NCBI RefSeq assembly: GCF_024494695.1
Contig: NZ_JANHDP010000008.1
Location: 192,059-256,058, forward strand
DNA length: 64,000 bases
Direction: 5' to 3'
Origin: Natronoarchaeum rubrum
Lineage (GTDB): Archaea; Halobacteriota; Halobacteria; Halobacteriales; Natronoarchaeaceae
Shown here: positions 15,903 to 24,001 of the stretch, in pieces
How positions within the stretch are numbered: position 1 is the stretch's first letter
Layout: each line of letters starts with the position of its first letter
Translations under genes and position numbers: made by a program
The notes under the pieces: model-generated
Told to the model about the DNA's origin: nothing
The model's input: only the letters and a program-made list of their open reading frames with translations
The model's database searches: none

Positions 15903-16946
15903 TCACTCGGACCGGTACAGCCGTTCGAGATCGTCGACGACGCCGTCCCACGTCGGGAGCGTCGTCGGGTCGGGCGTTCGCGTCGCCGCCTCCCGGATCG
16001 CCGCCGCGACCGACTCGGGGTCGACGTCGCGCGCACCGACGCAATCCGGGCGGTCGGTCCAGTCCGCGAGCGCGCCCTCGGCGAGGACAGCGCAGGGCGT
16101 CCCGGCGGCCAGCGCCTCGCCGACCGAGAGTCCGAACGCCTCGAACGACGACATCGTCGCGTAAGCGTCGGCGCCGGCGTACAGCCCCGGAAGCTCGTCG
16201 TCGGGCACGTAGCCCAGCAGTTTCACGCGGTCGGCGACGCCCGCCTCGGCCGCCGCCGCGCGGAGATCGTCGGCGTAGGGACCGCTGCCGGCGACGAGGA
16301 GATCGTACTCGGGGAGCTCCGGCAGCGCGCGGACGACGTGCTGGACGCCCTTGTACTCCTCCAGACGACCGACCGTGAGCAGGTACGGTCGGTCGCGCTC
16401 CCGCGGAGCGGCGCCGCGGAATCGCTCGACGTCGATCCCGTTGGGAATCACCGTCGCGTCGACGCCGAAGTCCTCGCGTAGCAGGTCGCGCTCGTGATCG
16501 CCGACCGCGACGACGGCGTCCGCGCGATCGAGCGCCCGGCGGCCGAGCGTTCGGTAGACGGTCAGCAACCGATCGCGAACCGCGCTCGCGCTGCCGCCGT
16601 GGTAGTGGGTCGTCGCGACGAACCGCTCGTCGTCGACGGCCAGCGCGGCGAACAGCAGCGGCAGCGAGTGGTAGTTGTGCGCGTGAACGACGTCGGCGTC
16701 GACGTTCCTGACGCTCCGGACCACGCCCGGCGCGACGTGGAACGCCCCGCCCGGAGCGACGCCGCGATGGCGCCGCACGGCGACGCCGTTCCGGGTTTCC
16801 GCGGTCGACACGTCGTCTCCGGCGTCGGCCGTCGCGACCGTCACGTCGTGACCGCGCTCGGCGAGACGTTCGCTGATCTCCCTGACGTGCGTCTCGACGC
16901 CGCCGGTTTGGGGAGGGTACCGCGGGACGACCTGGAGAATCCTCAC
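15903..16946 (-). CDS. Family 4 glycosyltransferase (GT-B)
   Basis: 347 residues from a GTG at 16946. The N-terminal half is of the retaining GT4 type: ILQVVPRYPPQTGGVETHVREISERLAERGHDVTV, with the donor-independent GGVE loop. DVVHAHNYHSLPL and TTHYHGG follow. The C-terminal half holds LTVGRLEEYKGVQHVVRALP and MSSFEAFGLSVGEALAAGTP, the EX7E motif that binds the sugar nucleotide. The start overlaps the stop of the upstream membrane glycosyltransferase by GTGA, so the two are coupled. A soluble or peripheral enzyme on the cytosolic face is expected. Donor and acceptor are unknown. Confidence 0.9.
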   Translation of the reverse strand: MRILQVVPRYPPQTGGVETHVREISERLAERGHDVTVATADAGDDVSTAETRNGVAVRRHRGVAPGGAFHVAPGVVRSVRNVDADVVHAHNYHSLPLLFAALAVDDERFVATTHYHGGSASAVRDRLLTVYRTLGRRALDRADAVVAVGDHERDLLREDFGVDATVIPNGIDVERFRGAAPRERDRPYLLTVGRLEEYKGVQHVVRALPELPEYDLLVAGSGPYADDLRAAAAEAGVADRVKLLGYVPDDELPGLYAGADAYATMSSFEAFGLSVGEALAAGTPCAVLAEGALADWTDRPDCVGARDVDPESVAAAIREAATRTPDPTTLPTWDGVVDDLERLYRSE

Positions 16947-18088
16947 TCGAACGCCTCCCGGGACTCGCGGTCGATCTCCCAGGTGCCCGAAACGTCGCCG
17001 GTCACCAGCTGGACGGCGCCGACCAGCAGCGACACCTGCGCGTCGACGACGGCGTGGAGCGGCTGGAGCGGGCCGAGCAGGTCGCGCTGGCCGAGCCAGA
17101 ACGCCGCGGCGCCGACGGCCGGCAGCGCGAGGCCGGGCAGCCCGGCGACGCTCAGCGCGGCGGCCGTCGACAGCGCGGCGGCCAGCACGGCGAGCCACGG
17201 CGAGACGATCATGAACCACCAGTTGAAGGGGAGTACGGCACGTCCGTACTTTCCGTATCGGCCGAGCATGTCGCGGTTGCGCACGAGCGCCTGCACGAGT
17301 CCCAGCGCGCGCCGGTCCTTTCGCTTGCGGCGCGCGCCGAACGCGGAGACGCCGGACTCGGCGAAGCGGAGGGCGGGATCCATCACGACGCGTCCGCCAG
17401 CACGGCGGATCGCGACGGCGATCGACGTGTCGTCGGCGATCGTGTCCGGCGGGATCGGCGCGAACGCCTCGCGTCGGAACGCGAAGCAGGGGCCGTGGGC
17501 GATGAAGGCCGAATCGAGGCGCGTCTCCAGGGACTGGATCCGCGCGAGCATGTCCCGGTAGTCGCGTTCCACGTCGCTGTCGCCGATCACGTCGGCCTGC
17601 CGACCGGTGACGGCGTCGACCCGATCGTCGGCGAGGGTCGCGACGGCCTCGCGCAAGACGTCGGGCGCGAGTTCGGCGTCGCAGTCGGTCCGAAAGACGA
17701 CCTCGCCGTCGGCCGCCCGGATCGCGTCGTTGACGGCGCTCGCGACGCCGCGGCGTTCTTCCTCCTCGATCAGCGTCAGCTCGGGGGCCTCGCGGTCCGC
17801 GAAGAACGCTCGGACGCGATCTGGCGTCGCGTCGTCGCTGGAGTCGACGACGACGATCTCGACGCGGTCCATCGGGTAGTCGAGATCGCAGAGGCGCTCC
17901 AGTTTCCCCTCGACGATCCGCTCCTCGTCGTAGGTCGGGAGGACGACGCTGACGGTCGGTTCGTACTCGGGATCTTTCTCGACGGCCGATCCCGAGGGAC
18001 GATACAGGGCGTACAGCGCGAGAAACGCCGCGTACGGCAGCCCGGCCACCGCGACGACGAGCAGCGCCGCGCCCACGAGCGGGTGCAT
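16943..18088 (-). CDS. Membrane-bound family 2 glycosyltransferase
   Basis: 381 residues. A transmembrane helix at residues 3-30 precedes the GT2 domain: VSVVLPTYDEERIVEGKLERL, VVVDSSDDATPD, FRTDCDAEL (DxD) and FAPIPPDTIADDTSIAVAIRRAG (ED motif). Two or three C-terminal helices follow (FNWWFMIVSPWLAVLAAALSTAAAL onward). The layout is that of processive or dolichyl-phosphate-linked GT2 enzymes such as haloarchaeal Agl proteins. It heads a two-gene operon with the GT4 enzyme. Its proximity to the flippase and other transferases supports a role in surface glycan assembly. Confidence 0.87.
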   Translation of the reverse strand: MHPLVGAALLVVAVAGLPYAAFLALYALYRPSGSAVEKDPEYEPTVSVVLPTYDEERIVEGKLERLCDLDYPMDRVEIVVVDSSDDATPDRVRAFFADREAPELTLIEEEERRGVASAVNDAIRAADGEVVFRTDCDAELAPDVLREAVATLADDRVDAVTGRQADVIGDSDVERDYRDMLARIQSLETRLDSAFIAHGPCFAFRREAFAPIPPDTIADDTSIAVAIRRAGGRVVMDPALRFAESGVSAFGARRKRKDRRALGLVQALVRNRDMLGRYGKYGRAVLPFNWWFMIVSPWLAVLAAALSTAAALSVAGLPGLALPAVGAAAFWLGQRDLLGPLQPLHAVVDAQVSLLVGAVQLVTGDVSGTWEIDRESREAFE

Positions 18089-18228
18089 GTCCCCAAGAAG
18101 CCAGTCACCGACTAAAGCTTCTGTGAACGATGATCGATAGGACCACTGACGAGACGTGATCGATCGGAAGTAGATCGTAGCGACGACTTAGCGGCGGGCT
18201 GTTCGCTCAAGCGCGCCTTACCGGCCGG

Positions 18229-18705
18229 TCAGAGCGCCGCGTCCGGGTCGTCCGCGTTCGCGCGCTCCATCGCGCGCTCGGCGTACCAGACCACCGAGAA
18301 GTCCTGCGGGCTCGGCAGCGCGCAGGCCGCCCACGCGACCGCGGCGGCGACGACGCGAGGATCGCCCGTCGCCAGCGGGTCCGGCAGGACGCCGAAGACG
18401 ACCAGCGCGAACGGCGCCAGCAGCGCGAGCGGCATCAGCGCGGCGGCGCGCAGCCCCCACGCCGGCGCGTCGGCCGGAACGTTGCGGGGCCGCACCGACG
18501 CCCAGGTGCCCAGCAGGCTCGCCCGGAGCAGGCCGGCCGACTCGCGGTCGGTCAGCCAGCGGATCTCGCAGTCGACGCCGATCGCGCGCAGCGCGAGCGC
18601 GTGGGCGTACTCGTGGGCGACGGTGCCGACGCCGAGGGTGCAGAGCAGGACGGCGCCGACCGCGACGAGCGAGAACGGCGTCGACGCGAGCGAGAGAGGA
18701 TCCAT
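18229..18705 (-). CDS. Integral membrane metalloprotease-like protein (HExxH)
   Basis: 158 residues with about four hydrophobic helices. The motif HEYAH at about residues 31-35 lies at the end of the first helix (VGAVLLCTLGVGTVAHEYAHALALRAIGV), the arrangement of M50/DUF3267-type intramembrane zinc proteases. A second motif with an Asp ligand is not obvious. The protein is short for a site-2 protease, so it may be a minimal family member or an inactive relative. A TTTAAA element at about 18,750 could serve as promoter with a leader of about 18 nt. Confidence 0.65.
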   Translation of the reverse strand: MDPLSLASTPFSLVAVGAVLLCTLGVGTVAHEYAHALALRAIGVDCEIRWLTDRESAGLLRASLLGTWASVRPRNVPADAPAWGLRAAALMPLALLAPFALVVFGVLPDPLATGDPRVVAAAVAWAACALPSPQDFSVVWYAERAMERANADDPDAAL

Positions 18706-18943
18706 AGGACGGTCGTACTCGTCCGGGTAGCCGCGGTAGGACCGCTTTAAACTGTCGGTCCGGCGCCTCTTCCTCGGGATTCCGAGAGGTGCCGACGCTG
18801 AGGCGTCGGAAGTGTGACCTTACCGGCGATCGGCCCGCCGTCCGACCTACCGGACCGAACCGCGCCGGGGCGCGGGCGTGACGAACAGGCGAACGAAGGA
18901 CGCGGAACACAACGTAGAAGGCGCCGACGCGTCGAGTGGCGGC

Positions 18944-19906
18944 ATGGTCGGCAAAGTGGATCCGGAGACGCTGGCGCGGGTGCTCGCCGGAACCGGCGCG
19001 TCGAGCGCGGCGGTCGGCGTCGGTCCCGGATTCGGCGAGGATGCGGCGGCGATCGAGTTGGGCGACCGGACGCTCGTCGTGAGTTCTGACCCGATCTCGC
19101 TGGCGGCCGAGCGCATCGGTACGCTCGGCGTCCACGTCGCGTGCAACGACGTCGCGGCCAGCGGCGGCGACCCCGAGTGGCTGACGAGCGTCCTCCTGCT
19201 TCCCGGCGACGCCGACGACGCGACGATCGACGCCGTCGTCGCTGACCTCGACCGGGAGGCCGCCGCGCTCGACGCGACGATCGTCGGCGGCCACACCGAG
19301 TACGTCGATCAGCTGGAGCGCCCGTTGCTCTCGCTGACGGCGATCGGCACGACCGAGCGGTTCGTCTCCACCGGCGGCGCCGAACCCGGCGATCGCGTCG
19401 TGCTGACGAAGGGCGCCGGCATCGAGGCGACCGCGATCCTCGCGACGGACTTCGCCGACGAACTCGATCTCCCGGCCGACGCCGTCGACGCCGCGGCGTC
19501 CTTTTTCGAGTCGATCAGCGTGGTTCCCGAGTCCCGCATCCTCCGCGAGCACGCCACGGCGATGCACGACCCCACGGAGGGCGGCGTGCTGGGCGGGCTG
19601 GTCGAGCTGGCCCGCGCCGCCGAGGTGGGTATCGAACTGGAGCGAACGGCAGTCCCCGTGCGCGAGGAAACCGAACTGGTCTGCGACGCGATGGGCGTCG
19701 ACCCCCTGCGGACGTTCGGCTCGGGCGCGCTGCTGGCGACGCTGCCCGCCGACCGCGTCGACGACGCGCTGGCCGCGCTCGACGACGCCGGGATCGAGGG
19801 GGCGGCGATCGGCCGGGTCGTCGAGAGTGAGCGACCCGGAGTCGATCTCGACGGGGAACAGTTCGAGGAGCCGCCCCGGGACGAGCTGTACCCGCTCTGG
19901 GAGTAG
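18944..19906 (+). CDS. AIR synthase-like (PurM/HypE superfamily) protein
   Basis: 320 residues from the ATG at 18944. An in-frame GTG at 18878 would add 22 residues, but they do not look like the family. The PurM-type fold is seen in GVGPGFGEDAAAIELGDRTLVVSSDPIS, where the GEDAA loop and SSDP hold the ATP/Mg ligands. HVACNDVAASGGDPEWLTSVLLLP, then HDPTEGGVLGGLVELARAAEVGIEL and FGSGALLATLP continue the match. Family members include PurM, HypE, ThiL and SelD. No hydrogenase, purine or selenium genes are near, so the substrate is unknown. Confidence 0.75.
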   Translation: MVGKVDPETLARVLAGTGASSAAVGVGPGFGEDAAAIELGDRTLVVSSDPISLAAERIGTLGVHVACNDVAASGGDPEWLTSVLLLPGDADDATIDAVVADLDREAAALDATIVGGHTEYVDQLERPLLSLTAIGTTERFVSTGGAEPGDRVVLTKGAGIEATAILATDFADELDLPADAVDAAASFFESISVVPESRILREHATAMHDPTEGGVLGGLVELARAAEVGIELERTAVPVREETELVCDAMGVDPLRTFGSGALLATLPADRVDDALAALDDAGIEGAAIGRVVESERPGVDLDGEQFEEPPRDELYPLWE

Positions 19907-20031
19907 TGCGGTGACGCCGGGGGCGGAATCAGCTCGCCGAACGCGTCGGCAACCGAACTAGACGAGCACGCCGGCAAACCGAATCAGCTGGCGCGAACGA
20001 ACTTCTCGCGGCGCGTCGACGACCGAATCGC

Positions 20032-20244
20032 ATGTCGGCAGTCAAAATCATCAAGGTACTCGGCACGTCAGAGGAATCGTTCCACGACGCGACCCAGGAA
20101 GCCGTCCGCGAGGCGTCCCGGACGATCGAGGACGTTCACGGCGTCGAGATAGAGGACCAGACCGCGTCGGTCGAGGACGGCGAGATCACCCAGTACAAGA
20201 CGACCGTCGAGGTGGCGTTCCCGGTCAAGCACGGCGGAGAGTGA
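20032..20244 (+). CDS. Dodecin-family flavin-binding protein lacking the stacking Trp
   Basis: 70 residues. The short beta-alpha-beta-beta chain (SAVKIIKVLGTSEESFHDATQEAVREASRTI, then EDQTASVEDGEITQYKTTVEVAFPV) is the dodecin fold, which assembles into a hollow 12-mer. Characterised halobacterial dodecin stacks two flavins between Trp residues in the second strand. The aligned position here, in EDVHGVEIEDQ, is Gly, and no Trp is present in the protein. It may bind another ligand or bind flavin weakly. It is transcribed alone. The 125 bp upstream contain short repeats of the form CGGCAAnCGAA but no clear TATA box. Confidence 0.85.
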   Translation: MSAVKIIKVLGTSEESFHDATQEAVREASRTIEDVHGVEIEDQTASVEDGEITQYKTTVEVAFPVKHGGE

Positions 20245-20277
20245 CGCCGCGTCCGGGCGGTACGCAGGCCAGCACGA

Positions 20278-21216
20278 TCAGACCAGCACGCGTTCTAGCG
20301 CGACGACGACACCGCTATCGGAATCCGGATCGCCGATCAGTCGGCCGAGACAGACCGCGGCGTCGTCTGGCGTGAAACAAGCGACCAGCGGAGCCTCGTC
20401 GCGCGCCTCCGCTGTGGCGTCGGCCGCCGCGTCCGGTGCGGCGTCCGAATCGATCGAGAGCACGCCCGGCGCGTACACTGGCGCGCCCTCGGCAACCTCG
20501 CGCGCCGCGCTCTCGGCGATCGTCACGTGCGGGAGGTGATCGAGCGCGCGCTCGGCCGGCTCGACGACCTCGCGCAGCGGCGCCTCGTCGCCCTCCTCGA
20601 GGAACGCCAGCGCGTCGACCAGATCGTGCATCGTGTGCATGTCTCTGTCGTCGAAGGGATCGGTCGCGGTCCGACGCAGGTCGCCCATGTGCGCGCCGGT
20701 GCCCAGCGCCAGCCCGAGATCGTGACAGAGCTTTCGGACGTACGTGCCGCTCTCGCAGCGAATTTTCAGAAGCGCCTGCCGATCGCGGATCTCCAGCAGG
20801 TCGAGGTCGTAGATCTCGCGCGTGCGCAGGCGGCGGGTCACCGCGCTCTTGCGCGGCGGCTTCTGGTAGAGATCGCCCTCGAAGCTGTCGACCACGGCCT
20901 CGGCGTCCCGCGGCGCGTCGTCGTGGAGTTCCAGCACCGCGACGTACTCCTTGCTCCCCTCCAGAAACACCTGCGCGAGGCGGGTCGCGTCGCCCAGCAG
21001 CACCGGGAGACAGCCCGTCACTTTGGGATCGAGCGTGCCGGCGTGGGCCGCGGCCCACTCGCCGGCGGAATCGTCGGGTTCGACGTGCTCGCCGGTCGCG
21101 TCGCGTACCCAGCCCGAGACCTGGTGGGCAGAGGGGCCGGGCGGCTTGTCGAGATTGACGACGCCGAACGCGAGCAGCTCGGCGGGCGAGCGTTCGTCGG
21201 GCGGGCCGCGGATCAT
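20278..21216 (-). CDS. cbf5: RNA-guided pseudouridine synthase subunit Cbf5 (TruB family)
   Basis: 312 residues. GVVNLDKPPGPSAHQVSGWV opens the TruB domain. AHAGTLDPKVTGCLPV (residues about 58-73) holds the catalytic Asp, and RKSAVTRRLRTREIYDLDLLE and CESGTYVRKLCHDLG are further conserved blocks. The C-terminal PUA domain (ALDHLPHVTIAESAAREVAEGAPVYAPGV onward) is split by an acidic Ala/Asp-rich insert of about 20 residues. Cbf5 works with L7Ae, Nop10 and Gar1 on H/ACA guide RNAs and can act on tRNA. It lies just downstream of cmk on the same strand, a common archaeal pairing. Confidence 0.93.
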   Translation of the reverse strand: MIRGPPDERSPAELLAFGVVNLDKPPGPSAHQVSGWVRDATGEHVEPDDSAGEWAAAHAGTLDPKVTGCLPVLLGDATRLAQVFLEGSKEYVAVLELHDDAPRDAEAVVDSFEGDLYQKPPRKSAVTRRLRTREIYDLDLLEIRDRQALLKIRCESGTYVRKLCHDLGLALGTGAHMGDLRRTATDPFDDRDMHTMHDLVDALAFLEEGDEAPLREVVEPAERALDHLPHVTIAESAAREVAEGAPVYAPGVLSIDSDAAPDAAADATAEARDEAPLVACFTPDDAAVCLGRLIGDPDSDSGVVVALERVLV

Positions 21217-21234
21217 AGTGGGGACTCTCGCATC

Positions 21235-21813
21235 TCAGAAGTCGTAGTCGACGCCGGTGATCGGCGTCTTGCCCTCGTCCTCGTCGGGGTCGTAGCGCTC
21301 GACGGCGTCGACGACCAGCGACGGGACGGCCGACTCGCCCCAGCGGGCGGTGTTGACCGTCAGGTCGTAGATCGAGAGGTCCTCGATGTCGATGTCGTAG
21401 TACTCCAGGTAGCGCTGGCGCTCGCTCGCGGCGCGCTCTTTGGTCTCGTCGAGCGCCTGCGCGACGGGTTTGTCCTCGCGATCGGCGATCCGGCGCGCGC
21501 GAACCTCGATCGGCGCGTCGAGCCAGATGCGTACGTCGGCCTCGTCGGCGGCGAGCCAGCCGGCGAGTCGGGATTCGAGCACGACATCGTCGCGCTCGCC
21601 GGCGACCTCCTGGAGCCGTCGGTCGAGGTCGCGATCGATCTGGGGGTCCTGCTCCGCGAGCTCGTTGAACTCCGCGAGCGTGTGGCCTCGCTCGTCGGCG
21701 AGCTGGCGGAAGATGTCGCCCCCGCTGACGTGCTCTACGTCGAACGCCTCCGCGAGCGCGGCGGCGGTCGTGGACTTTCCGGCGCCGGGCGGGCCGGAAA
21801 CGGTCAGTAACAT
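21235..21813 (-). CDS. cmk: Cytidylate kinase
   Basis: 192 residues from the ATG at 21813; a GTG two codons upstream is possible. The Walker A loop GPPGAGKST is at residues 7-15, followed by [12 protein letters not shown] (NMP-binding). [19 protein letters not shown] (LID region) and DLTVNTARW (archaeal Cmk signature) follow. It transfers phosphate from ATP to CMP or dCMP in the cytosol. The length matches archaeal Cmk. It probably shares a transcript with cbf5, 18 bp downstream. DUF106, cmk and cbf5 in this order on one strand is the usual archaeal arrangement. Confidence 0.93.
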   Translation of the reverse strand: MLLTVSGPPGAGKSTTAAALAEAFDVEHVSGGDIFRQLADERGHTLAEFNELAEQDPQIDRDLDRRLQEVAGERDDVVLESRLAGWLAADEADVRIWLDAPIEVRARRIADREDKPVAQALDETKERAASERQRYLEYYDIDIEDLSIYDLTVNTARWGESAVPSLVVDAVERYDPDEDEGKTPITGVDYDF

Positions 21814-21958
21814 ACACACACTGAGCGACTGGCGCTAAAAGAGGTTTTGAACTCGGGCGGGAAGATGCGAACCGCAGGATTGCGATCCGGTTCGGCGGAA
21901 AGCGTCGCCGGACCGCGAGTTCGATCGCGGCACCGCACGACCGAGAGCGACCGGCGGG

Positions 21959-22864
21959 TCAGGTCGAGGGCGTCGTCTGGATGTTCAGCGGCTTCGCGAA
22001 CAGCTGGCGGAACCCCATCGTCGAGAGGAAGTACCAGACGATCCACGCCGGCATCGGGCCGAGGATTCCCTCGGACCACTGGATCTCGCCGACGAACGGC
22101 AGGATCGCCGTCTGCTCGGCCGTCGGGATCTGGCCCGTGTTGGTCATCCAGTAGAGCCACAGGAAGATGGGGATCGTCAGCACCATGATCCACACCATCG
22201 GGCGGAACTGCTCTTTGAACATGCCGAGCTGGTCGCCCATGGCCTCCATCTGCTCTTCCTGAATCCGGTCGAGGGCCTCCTCGTCGCCGCGTTCCTTCGC
22301 GGCCTTGCGCTTCTCCTGGATGGCCTGCATCTGCTCTTGGTACTCGGCCATCTTCTCGTTGTCCATCAGGTTCGCCTGCAGCAGCATCGAGTACACCGAG
22401 GTCAGCATCGCGACGACCATCACGACGGCGTAGAACGGGAGCACGGCGTCGATCGGTCCGAGCAGGAGATCGAGCGAATTGCCGATCGTGTCCCGGACTG
22501 GGTTGAAGTAGTAACCGATCATCATGCCCAGCGTCGCGAGCCCGGCCAGCTTGTCCCACTGGGACCAGGAACTGTCCTCGCTGTCGACGTCTGGGGTGTC
22601 TGGCATCTCGACCGAGCCATCGTCGCCGACGACCTGTTCGACGCCCTCCGGGTCCGAGAGGCGGAAGGCGTCGCCCTCGGCGCTCTGGAGGACGCCGCGC
22701 TCGATCAGTCGTCCCCACTGGCCGCTGGTGACGTCGCCCTCGACGTCTTGCCACTCGATCTCGCCGCCGTTCTGGTCGGCGACGCGTTTGACCGACGCCA
22801 GCGCGTCGGCGAAGCTCTCATCTTCTTCGATGAGAGACTGCACTTTCTCCGCGGTGCGCACCAT
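21959..22864 (-). CDS. DUF106 membrane protein (EMC3/YidC-like insertase family)
   Basis: 301 residues. An N-terminal soluble region of about 115 residues includes a small domain (DQNGGEIEWQDVEGDVTSGQWGRLIERGVLQ). It is followed by helices at about 129-148 and 168-187, a charged coiled-coil hairpin (NEKMAEYQEQMQAIQEKRKAAKERGDEEALDRIQEEQM), and helices at about 222-244 and 270-290. This three-to-four helix plan with a cytosolic hairpin matches the archaeal DUF106 proteins related to Oxa1/YidC, EMC3 and GET1, which insert membrane proteins. A TAAAAG element at about 22,902 may be the promoter. Confidence 0.85.
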   Translation of the reverse strand: MVRTAEKVQSLIEEDESFADALASVKRVADQNGGEIEWQDVEGDVTSGQWGRLIERGVLQSAEGDAFRLSDPEGVEQVVGDDGSVEMPDTPDVDSEDSSWSQWDKLAGLATLGMMIGYYFNPVRDTIGNSLDLLLGPIDAVLPFYAVVMVVAMLTSVYSMLLQANLMDNEKMAEYQEQMQAIQEKRKAAKERGDEEALDRIQEEQMEAMGDQLGMFKEQFRPMVWIMVLTIPIFLWLYWMTNTGQIPTAEQTAILPFVGEIQWSEGILGPMPAWIVWYFLSTMGFRQLFAKPLNIQTTPST

Positions 22865-22981
22865 TTGACGGTGGCTAGGTGACCCCCCGTAATCAACCTT
22901 TTACTCTCGACGCGTCGTTACCGGGGCGGTCGCGAACCGGTTCGTCGTCGAGAATAACGGGACCCCCGAGTGCGTGACCGC

Positions 22982-24001
22982 TCAGCCGCGCCAGCGCAGG
23001 ACGCTCGCGGCCCACGTGTAGCCGGTGCCGGCCGCGAGAAAACAGACGGTGTCGCCCGGTTCGACCCTGCCGCGGTCCAGCCCCTCGTCGAGCGCGAGCA
23101 CCTGATCGACGCTCTGGACGTGGCCGTACTCGTCGAGGTAATACCCGTCGGTCTCCGGGTCGACGCCGAGTTCCGCCAGCAACCGGTCGTGGAAGGAGCG
23201 CTTCATGTGGGTCAGCGCGACGAAGTCCAGATCCGAGCGATCGAACCCCGACCGCTCCAGCGCGTCGTCGGCCACTTCGAGGTAGTTCGGCAGCGAGACG
23301 GGCGCGAGACGCTCTTTCATCCCCTCGGGATCGGGCACGTCGAGCGCGTGGGCGCCGGTCGTCACCGTCTCCTCGCTCGCCGGGTTGCGCGTCCCGCCGC
23401 CGGGCATCACCACGTCCCGCGAAAACGAGCCGTCGGTGACGGCCGCGCTCCCGTGGATCTGCGCGCGGGCGCGGTCCCCGGCGTCGCGTTCGAGCACCAT
23501 CGCCGAGGCGCCGCTGCCGAAGTTGAACATGAACGAGGAGTCCTCGTTACCGTAGTTCACGAGATCCTCCTCGCGGCTGGCGGCGACCAGCAGCGCCGAG
23601 TCGACGTCGCCCGCGAGCAGCTGCGCGCGAGCCTGTCGGATCGCGATCGGCGCGCCCGCACACAGCGAGTAGCTCTCGGTCGCGTACGCCGACTCGGCGC
23701 CGATCCGCTCTGCGACGTCGGCCGCGGCGCTCCAGACGACGTAGTCCTTGAACTCGCTGCCGTGGTACAGCACCAGATCGAGGTCCAGCGCGGCGAGGTC
23801 GGCGTCGGCGAGTGCGTCCTCGGCCGCGGCGACGCACATGTCGGAGGGATGGTCGGCGTCGGGCGGGCAGACGCGCTTCTCGCGGACGCCCATCTTCTCG
23901 ACGACGACCGACTCGGGGATGTCGCTGCGATCGGCGATCTCCGCGCCGGTCAGCCGCTCGTCGGGCAGGTACCGGCCGTAGCCGGTGAGCGAGACCGTCA
24001 C
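22982..24001 (-). CDS. 3-oxoacyl-ACP synthase III-like (thiolase superfamily) enzyme
   Basis: 339 residues from a GTG at 24001 overlapping the livM stop (GTGA). The KAS III-type fold is seen in VSLTGYGRYLPDERLTGAEIADR at the N terminus, MGVREKRV, and YSLCAGAPIAIRQA with the nucleophilic Cys. FNFGSGASAMVLER and LTHMKRSFHD (His) follow, then EYGHVQSVDQ, where the usual catalytic Asn is His. Enzymes of this superfamily condense or transfer acyl groups from CoA or ACP. Haloarchaea lack classical fatty-acid synthase, and the gene is the last of the liv operon. An acyl-CoA condensation or transferase step in catabolism is therefore more likely than fatty acid synthesis. Confidence 0.8.
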   Translation of the reverse strand: MTVSLTGYGRYLPDERLTGAEIADRSDIPESVVVEKMGVREKRVCPPDADHPSDMCVAAAEDALADADLAALDLDLVLYHGSEFKDYVVWSAAADVAERIGAESAYATESYSLCAGAPIAIRQARAQLLAGDVDSALLVAASREEDLVNYGNEDSSFMFNFGSGASAMVLERDAGDRARAQIHGSAAVTDGSFSRDVVMPGGGTRNPASEETVTTGAHALDVPDPEGMKERLAPVSLPNYLEVADDALERSGFDRSDLDFVALTHMKRSFHDRLLAELGVDPETDGYYLDEYGHVQSVDQVLALDEGLDRGRVEPGDTVCFLAAGTGYTWAASVLRWRG

